NCBI RefSeq assembly: GCF_020982545.1
Contig: NZ_JAJKLK010000006.1
Coordinates: 186,001-250,000 of the forward strand
Direction of reading: 5' to 3'
Length of the DNA: 64,000 bases
Origin: Streptomyces sp. MNU76
GTDB taxonomy: Bacteria; Actinomycetota; Actinomycetes; Streptomycetales; Streptomycetaceae
A program made the translations under genes and the position numbers. Of the stretch, positions 58,786-64,000 are shown piece by piece. Within the stretch, counting starts at the first letter, position 1, and each line of letters opens with the position of its first letter. Below the pieces are notes generated by a model. The model was given only the letters and a program-made list of their open reading frames with translations. It did no database searches and was not told where the DNA came from.

Positions 58786-61164
58786 ATGTCTCGCGCGCCC
58801 ATGTGGCGGGCGATCGTCGCCCTAGGTGTGATCGCCGCCTCGCTCTTCTTCGCCCTCACCCAAACCGCCCGCCTCGGCCTCGACCTGCGCGGCGGCACCC
58901 AGATCGTCCTGGAGACCAAGGACTCACCCGTCGTCGAGGCCGACGCCGAATCGACCCAGCGGGCCCTGGAGGTGCTCCGCCAGCGGGTCGACGCGCTCGG
59001 CGTGTCCGAGCCCAGCCTGTACCGGTCCGGACAGCAGCGGATCTTCGTCGAGCTGCCCGGCGTGCAGGACCCGCGCGAGGCCGCCGAAGTCATCGGCCGT
59101 ACCGCGCAGTTGACCATCCACCCGGTGAAGGGCACCACGGACGCGCGCGACGCGGGCAAGGGGGAACCGGCCAAGGACGGCTCACGCGTCATTGCCGACC
59201 CCGACCAGAAGGGGATGTACCTCAAGCTCGGGCCCACCGCTCTCACCGGGGACGGCGTCAAGGACGCCGAGGCGGTGCTCGACCAGCGGACGACCTCGGG
59301 CTGGATGGTCGACCTCACCTTCCGTGGGCAGGCGGGCAAGGACTGGGCGCGGGTCACCGGCGCGGCGGCCTGCGCACCCCAGGGCGCCCCCGAGCGGCGC
59401 GTCGCCATCGTCCTGGACGGCAGGATCCTCTCGGCGCCCGGCGTCGACGCGGAGGTGGCGTGCGGGGTCGGCATCTCCGGCGGCTCCACGCAGATCACCG
59501 GCGGCTTCGGACGGGAAGAGGCCCGCGAGCTGGCCGCGCTCGTCAAGGGCGGCGCGCTGCCGGTGCCCGTCGAGGTCGTGGAGCAGCGCACCGTCGGCCC
59601 CACGCTCGGTGCCGACGCCATCGCGGCCAGCACCCAGGCCGCGATCATCGGGGTCGCCCTGACGGGGCTGTTCATCCTCGTCGTCTACCGGCTGCTCGGC
59701 GCCCTGGCCACCCTCGCGCTCGCGCTGTACGGGCTGATCTCCTACGCCGCCCTGGTCGCCCTTGGCGCGACCCTGACGCTGCCCGGACTCGCCGGTTTCG
59801 TCCTGGCGATCGGCATGGCGGTGGACGCGAACGTGCTGGTCTTCGAACGTGCCCGGGAGGAGTATCTGGGCGCCCGCGCCCTGAAGTCGGCCTCGGCGCG
59901 GTTGGACAAGCCGCTGCGCACCGGCTTCGCCAAGACCTGGAGCGCGGTCGTCGACTCGAACGTGACCACGCTGCTCGCGGCCGGGCTGCTCTTCTTCTTC
60001 GCCACCGGGCCCGTCAAAGGCTTCGGCGTCACGCTCTCCATCGGTGTCCTCGTCTCGATGGTCTCGGCCCTGGTGATCACCCGGGTCCTGGCCGACTTCG
60101 CGATCCGGCGCCGCTTCGTGCGCGACCGGCCCGGCCTGACCGGGATCACCTCCACCGGCAGGGTGCGGGCCTGGCTCGCGCGCCGCGAACTCCGCCTGGT
60201 GCACCACCGGCGCCGCTGGCTCGGCGTCAGCGCGCTGCTGGTCGCGGTCGCCGTCGCCGGAATCGGCCTGCGCGGGCTGGACTTCGGGGTGGAGTTCACC
60301 GGCGGGCGTCTGGTCGAGTACAGCACCAGCAGGCCGGTGGACGTGGACGTGGCGCGCACGACCGTCGCCGACGCGGGGTTCCCGCGTGCGGTGGTGCAGG
60401 AGTCGGGGGACGGGGACATCTCGGTACGCACCGGTGAGCTGAGCAACGACGAGCAGCACACGATCAGGACGGCGCTGGCGAAGGAGGGCGGCGAGGTCAC
60501 CGTCGAGCGGGACGAGCTGATCGGTCCGAGCCTCGGCGAGGAACTGCGCCGGCACGCGCTCATCGCGCTCGGCGTCGCCGTCGCGGCCCAGCTGATCTAC
60601 CTCAGCGTGCGGTTCCGGTGGACGTTCGCCGCCGCGGCGGTGTCGGCCATGGTGCACGACGTGCTGCTGGTGGTGGGCCTGTTCGCCTGGCTCGGCAGGC
60701 CCGTCGACAGCGTCTTCCTGGCGGCCCTGCTCACGGTCATCGGGTACTCCGTCAACGACACCGTCGTCGTCTTCGACCGGGTGCGCGAGGCGCGCCGCCG
60801 CGATCCGGCGGCGGACCTGGAATCCACGGCGAACAGGGCCGTCGTCAAGACGCTCCCGCGCACGGTGAACACCGGTGTGGGCGCGCTGTTCATCCTGGTG
60901 GCCCTGGCCGTGCTGGGCGGTGACTCGCTCGCGGACTTCTCCGTGGCGCTGATCGCCGGCGTGGTGATCGGCATGGCGTCGAGCGTGTTCACCGCCGTGC
61001 CGATCGCCGTGCAGCTGGAGAGCAGCCACCCGGCGCCGCCGGCGCGCCGCGAGCGCGACGACAGCGATGAGCCCGATGAGAGCGATGAGGACAGCGGCGG
61101 CAGCGGGGCGCGCGGCCCGTTGGGGCGGCGCGGGCGGGCGCGGGGTTCTGGCGCCGTGGTGTGA
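58786..61164 (+). CDS. secDF: Fused SecDF protein-export membrane protein
   Basis: A 792-residue fusion of SecD and SecF. The SecD half has RLGLDLRGGTQIVLE, LEVLRQRVDALGVSEPSLYR and AIGMAVDANVLVFERAREE; the SecF half begins near residue 480 with LDFGVEFTGGRLVEY and has VIGYSVNDTVVVFDRVREA. Twelve helices are expected. SecDF uses the proton gradient to pull exported proteins through SecYEG. The C-terminal ~35 residues are a Ser/Asp/Arg-rich tail. ATG 58786 has GGAG six bases upstream. Streptomyces usually has separate secD and secF in the yajC operon, so this is probably an extra copy. Confidence 0.92.
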   Translation: MSRAPMWRAIVALGVIAASLFFALTQTARLGLDLRGGTQIVLETKDSPVVEADAESTQRALEVLRQRVDALGVSEPSLYRSGQQRIFVELPGVQDPREAAEVIGRTAQLTIHPVKGTTDARDAGKGEPAKDGSRVIADPDQKGMYLKLGPTALTGDGVKDAEAVLDQRTTSGWMVDLTFRGQAGKDWARVTGAAACAPQGAPERRVAIVLDGRILSAPGVDAEVACGVGISGGSTQITGGFGREEARELAALVKGGALPVPVEVVEQRTVGPTLGADAIAASTQAAIIGVALTGLFILVVYRLLGALATLALALYGLISYAALVALGATLTLPGLAGFVLAIGMAVDANVLVFERAREEYLGARALKSASARLDKPLRTGFAKTWSAVVDSNVTTLLAAGLLFFFATGPVKGFGVTLSIGVLVSMVSALVITRVLADFAIRRRFVRDRPGLTGITSTGRVRAWLARRELRLVHHRRRWLGVSALLVAVAVAGIGLRGLDFGVEFTGGRLVEYSTSRPVDVDVARTTVADAGFPRAVVQESGDGDISVRTGELSNDEQHTIRTALAKEGGEVTVERDELIGPSLGEELRRHALIALGVAVAAQLIYLSVRFRWTFAAAAVSAMVHDVLLVVGLFAWLGRPVDSVFLAALLTVIGYSVNDTVVVFDRVREARRRDPAADLESTANRAVVKTLPRTVNTGVGALFILVALAVLGGDSLADFSVALIAGVVIGMASSVFTAVPIAVQLESSHPAPPARRERDDSDEPDESDEDSGGSGARGPLGRRGRARGSGAVV

Positions 61165-61566
61165 GGAGAGGAGGGGAGGGTCGCGGGGATGACGCGGGGG
61201 ATGGTGGGAGGCCGGGCGCAGCTGGGGCCTCCGGCAGGGGTGCCCGCCGCGGCCGCCATGAGCGGTTTCGCGGCTTCCTCGGTCGTCTCGGGGCGGCGGG
61301 CGGGGCGGCGTCGGGGCGGGGCGTCACACCTCGCGCTCCCCGCCGCGCTCCCCGTGCGGCATGACACCGGACGCCGCTGGTCACCGCCCTGGTCAGCGCC
61401 CTCCGGCAGGCGAGCGCGAACCGACGACGCGTTGACACCCACCGGCCCCGGACGTTGACTGGCAGCACGGCACAGGGCCGGGAAGGGCAGGGGCGACCGG
61501 GTCTCCGGAAGCCTGCGACAGGCCGCCCAGGAGGCGAACGGCGCCTTCGGGCGGTGACTCATTCCC
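61165..61566. other. Gene-free stretch
   Basis: No convincing gene or hairpin. Frames on both strands are Arg/Ala-rich without ribosome sites. Confidence 0.4.
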
Positions 61567-61932
61567 ATGGAAGCGGTACACACGACGATGTACGACCAGA
61601 CACGCGCCCAGCAGCCCGCGGACCGGCCCTCGGGTCACGTCGGACGCCAGACCACGGGCCCGGAGCCGCTGCTCCCCTCGGACGGACGGGAGGAGATCGC
61701 GCACCGCCTCGGACATGCCGTCAACACCTTCGCGGACAGCCCGCGCGAGGCACTGGAGGAGGCGGAAGGGGCGTTCGACGAAGCCTCCGCCCAGTTGATG
61801 AACGCCCTCGCGGAGCGGCGGCGGGCCCTGCGTGCGGGCTGGGCGGACCTGGACCACGAGACTCAGTCCACCGAACTCCGGTTCGCGCTGCGGGAGTACC
61901 GGGAGATCACCGGACGGCTGCTGCGGGTGTAG
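61567..61932 (+). CDS. Small helical protein, unknown
   Basis: 121 residues, hydrophilic, with no membrane segment. The first ~45 residues are disordered; the rest is helical, beginning REEIAHRLGHAVNTFADSP and including EALEEAEGAFDEASAQLMNA and ERRRALRAGWADL. The start is uncertain: ATG 61567 or ATG 61588, neither with a strong ribosome site. It lies upstream of the cold-shock gene, with a 227-base gap. No family recognised. Confidence 0.55.
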   Translation: MEAVHTTMYDQTRAQQPADRPSGHVGRQTTGPEPLLPSDGREEIAHRLGHAVNTFADSPREALEEAEGAFDEASAQLMNALAERRRALRAGWADLDHETQSTELRFALREYREITGRLLRV

Positions 61933-62159
61933 GAGGCCGTACAGGGGCGGAGCGGGGCGGTGAATCCGAAATCCACGGGGCGGAACAAGAAATCGTGCGG
62001 GATTATTTCCGACCCCGTGGTCGAGCATGCCATGCTACTGTCGAATCAGGTTGCAGTTGTGGTTGCCAAAAGGGTTCATTTTCCGACGGGTTGATCATCG
62101 CGGCGACACGGAGCCCACACACGGTGAGGCTCCGAGCCCGTTTCCGAAGGAGAAATGAC

Positions 62160-62363
62160 ATGGCTACCGGTACTGTGAAGTGGTTCAACGCCGAAAAGGG
62201 CTTCGGCTTCATCGCGCAGGACGGCGGCGGCGCCGACGTCTTCGCCCACTACTCGAACATCGCCACCCAGGGCTTCCGCGAGCTCCAGGAAGGCCAGCAG
62301 GTGTCGTTCGACGTCGCGCAGGGCCAGAAGGGCCCGACCGCCGAGAACATCGTTCCGGCCTGA
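62160..62363 (+). CDS. Cold-shock protein (CspA family)
   Basis: 67 residues with the full cold-shock domain: GTVKWFNAEKGFGFIAQDGG contains RNP1, followed by RNP2-like DVFAHYSNI and closing GPTAENIVPA. It binds single-stranded RNA/DNA as an RNA chaperone. ATG 62160 has AAGGAG seven bases upstream. A long A/T-richer 5' region precedes it (61985-62100), typical of csp mRNAs. A T-tract terminator follows. The next gene is an RNA helicase, an obvious cold-response partner. Confidence 0.97.
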   Translation: MATGTVKWFNAEKGFGFIAQDGGGADVFAHYSNIATQGFRELQEGQQVSFDVAQGQKGPTAENIVPA

Positions 62364-62385
62364 CACGCTCTGACGCTTACTTCGC

Positions 62386-62421
62386 AGCTGGGGCCCGCAC
62401 CTTGGGGTGCGGGCCCCAGCT
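62386..62421 (+). terminator. Intrinsic terminator of the cold-shock gene
   Basis: A perfect 16-bp stem (62386-62401 with 62406-62421) with loop ttgg is followed by cgctgcttttt. It is the only hairpin in the window with a clear T-tract. Confidence 0.92.
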
Positions 62422-62539
62422 CGCTGCTTTTTCCAGGGGGTTCTCCCCCGTTGTCTTCGGTTCGTTCTCGTGGTTCTCTGCGCCGTTCACCGTGCTGCGG
62501 GAATTCCTTGATACGCGCCCGCATCGAGGAAGGTTCCGT

Positions 62540-64000
62540 ATGAACCGAGCACGTCCGTCACGCAGTTCACGCACGACCCGCACCACCCGCACCACGCCCA
62601 CCACCCGCGCTTACGACCGTTTCGAGGGCACCGCCGCAGGCCGCTCCGGCACCCGGCGCCGTCCCATGGCCGGGCCCAAGGGCCACGGTGGCGGCCGGCC
62701 CGCCGCGCCCGGCGGCGAGTTCGCGCTGCCGAAGACGGTCACGCCCGCGCTGCCCGCCGTCGAGTCGTTCGCCGAGCTCGCCATGCCCGCACCGTTGTCG
62801 GCCGCACTGGGCCACGAGGGTGTGACCGTGCCGTTCCCGATCCAGGCGGCGACCCTGCCGAACTCCCTGGCCGGCCGTGACGTACTCGGTCGCGGCCGCA
62901 CGGGTTCGGGCAAGACCCTCGCCTTCGGCCTGCCGGTGCTGGCCCGTACGGCGGGGCGCCGCGCCGAGCCTCGGCAGCCGCTGGCCCTGATCCTGGTACC
63001 CACCCGCGAGCTCGCCCAGCAGGTCACCGACGCGCTCACCCCGTACGCCCGCGCCGTACGGCTGCGCCTGGCCACCGTGGTCGGCGGGATGTCGATCGGC
63101 CGGCAGGCGAACGCGCTGCGGGCCGGAGCGGAAGTCGTCGTGGCGACACCGGGACGGCTCAAGGACCTCATCGACCGAGGCGCATGCCGACTGGACGACG
63201 TCGCCGTCACCGTCCTGGACGAGGCGGACCAGATGACCGACATGGGGTTCATGCCCCAGGTCACCGCACTGCTCGACCAGGTGCGACCCGGCGGCCAGCG
63301 GATGCTCTTCTCAGCCACCCTGGACCGCAACGTCGACCTGCTGGTCCGCCGCTACCTGACCGACCCGGTGGTCCACTCCGTCGACCCGTCGGCAGGCGCC
63401 GTCAGCACGATGGAGCACCACGTCCTCCATGTGCACGAGACGGACAAGGACCGCACGACGACCGAGATCGCGGCACGGGACGGCCAGGTGATCATGTTCC
63501 TGGACACCAAGCACGCGGTGGACCGGCTGACCAGGCACCTCCTGGACAGCGGCGTCCGCGCCGCCGCCCTGCACGGCGGCAGGTCCCAGCCCCAGCGCAC
63601 CCGGACCCTGGCCCAGTTCAAGGACGGCCACGTCACGGTGCTGGTCGCCACCAACGTCGCGGCACGCGGCATCCACATCGACGACCTCGACCTCGTCGTC
63701 AACATCGACCCGCCCGGCGACCACAAGGACTACCTGCACCGGGGCGGCCGTACGGCCCGTGCCGGCGCGTCCGGCCGAGTCGTCACCCTGGTCACCCCCC
63801 GCCAACGCCGCGACATGAACCGGCTGATGGCCTCGGCCGGCATCACCCCGACGACCACCGCGGTGCGCTCGGGCGAGGAAGCGCTCAGCCGTATCACCGG
63901 CGCCCAGGCCCCTTCCGGTGTCCCGGTCGTCGTCACCGCGCCGACCGCGGAGCCGTCCCGCCGGGGCGGGGCCGGGGCCCCGGCCTCATCCCGGGGCCGA
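62540..64000 (+). CDS. DEAD-box RNA helicase, C-terminus beyond window
   Basis: 487 residues are visible. After a basic, Thr/Arg-rich N-terminal extension (~residues 1-70), the helicase core has the Q motif FPIQAATLPNSLAGRD, motif I GRTGSGKT, Ia VPTRELAQQ, II VLDEADQM, III SAT, then domain 2 with HGGRSQPQR, ATNVAARGI and HRGGRTARAG. All ATPase and RNA-binding motifs are intact. It should unwind structured RNA and is probably cold-induced, given the adjacent csp gene. ATG 62540 has AGGAAGG six bases upstream. The gene continues past the window. Confidence 0.95.
   Translation, partial: MNRARPSRSSRTTRTTRTTPTTRAYDRFEGTAAGRSGTRRRPMAGPKGHGGGRPAAPGGEFALPKTVTPALPAVESFAELAMPAPLSAALGHEGVTVPFPIQAATLPNSLAGRDVLGRGRTGSGKTLAFGLPVLARTAGRRAEPRQPLALILVPTRELAQQVTDALTPYARAVRLRLATVVGGMSIGRQANALRAGAEVVVATPGRLKDLIDRGACRLDDVAVTVLDEADQMTDMGFMPQVTALLDQVRPGGQRMLFSATLDRNVDLLVRRYLTDPVVHSVDPSAGAVSTMEHHVLHVHETDKDRTTTEIAARDGQVIMFLDTKHAVDRLTRHLLDSGVRAAALHGGRSQPQRTRTLAQFKDGHVTVLVATNVAARGIHIDDLDLVVNIDPPGDHKDYLHRGGRTARAGASGRVVTLVTPRQRRDMNRLMASAGITPTTTAVRSGEEALSRITGAQAPSGVPVVVTAPTAEPSRRGGAGAPASSRGR

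Noticed and set aside
1..64000. CRISPR array or rRNA operon
   Set aside because: No regularly spaced repeats with unique spacers and no rRNA-like sequence were found; the tandem repeats seen are short and have no spacers.

Overview
The window is high-GC actinobacterial DNA, almost certainly from a Streptomyces chromosome. Third codon positions are strongly G/C, GTG starts are frequent, and many gene families are typical Streptomyces ones (SpoIIE phosphatases, RsbW-like kinases, DUF397, PadR regulators, CU044_5270 proteins). No replication origin, rRNA, CRISPR array or intact mobile element was seen. All calls come from reading the sequence; no database search was run.

Layout. 1-9.6 kb is an ion-transport block: a TrkH-type K+ transporter (cut by the window edge), NhaA, a PucR-type regulator, then a translationally coupled operon of a CPA1 Na+/H+ antiporter, a CBS-domain protein, a 51-aa peptide, a double TrkA-N membrane protein and a PH-like membrane protein. 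9.4-19.4 kb, minus strand, is a membrane-scaffold cluster: NfeD-like protein, stomatin-like SPFH protein, YqiJ-like membrane protein, flotillin, a 1642-aa AAA ATPase and two tiny membrane proteins. Around 20.05 kb lies the 3' half of a tRNA-Gly(CCC), which looks like an integration scar. 20.1-28.6 kb holds a two-component system, a membrane protein, and two DUF418-like paralogues flanking an ABC exporter. 29.2-34.2 kb has a secreted sugar dehydrogenase, a GH2 relic, a PAP2 phosphatase, a PadR/membrane-protein pair and a secreted NPP1-like protein.

34.3-40.2 kb is rich in broken genes. It holds a decayed WhiJ-type pair (RsbW-like kinase and DUF397), a large HTH-STAND ATPase-WD40 protein, and relics of a RiPP cluster: a daptide-like precursor with a frameshift, a small membrane protein and an ABC ATPase fragment. 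40.6-43.8 kb carries an NCS1 permease and an ECF sigma factor with its membrane partner. 44.2-50.6 kb carries two large SpoIIE phosphatases; one is fused to a Na+/solute symporter, PAS, GAF and an RsbW-like kinase domain. 50.9-57.3 kb is a five-gene operon (DUF1254, HAD phosphatase, DUF1254, GAP-family exporter, SulP permease). 57.6-58.2 kb is a deletion scar joining fragments of a histidine kinase and an FMN-binding protein. 58.3-64 kb holds a fused SecDF, a small helical protein, a cold-shock protein and a DEAD-box RNA helicase running off the right edge.

Themes. Cation homeostasis and membrane-stress genes dominate the left half. Partner-switching components (SpoIIE, RsbW-like and STAS domains, intact or decayed) recur throughout. 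At least eight gene relics mark deletion or integration events. The most notable items are the symporter-SpoIIE fusion, the daptide-like precursor relic and the flotillin/AAA cluster.
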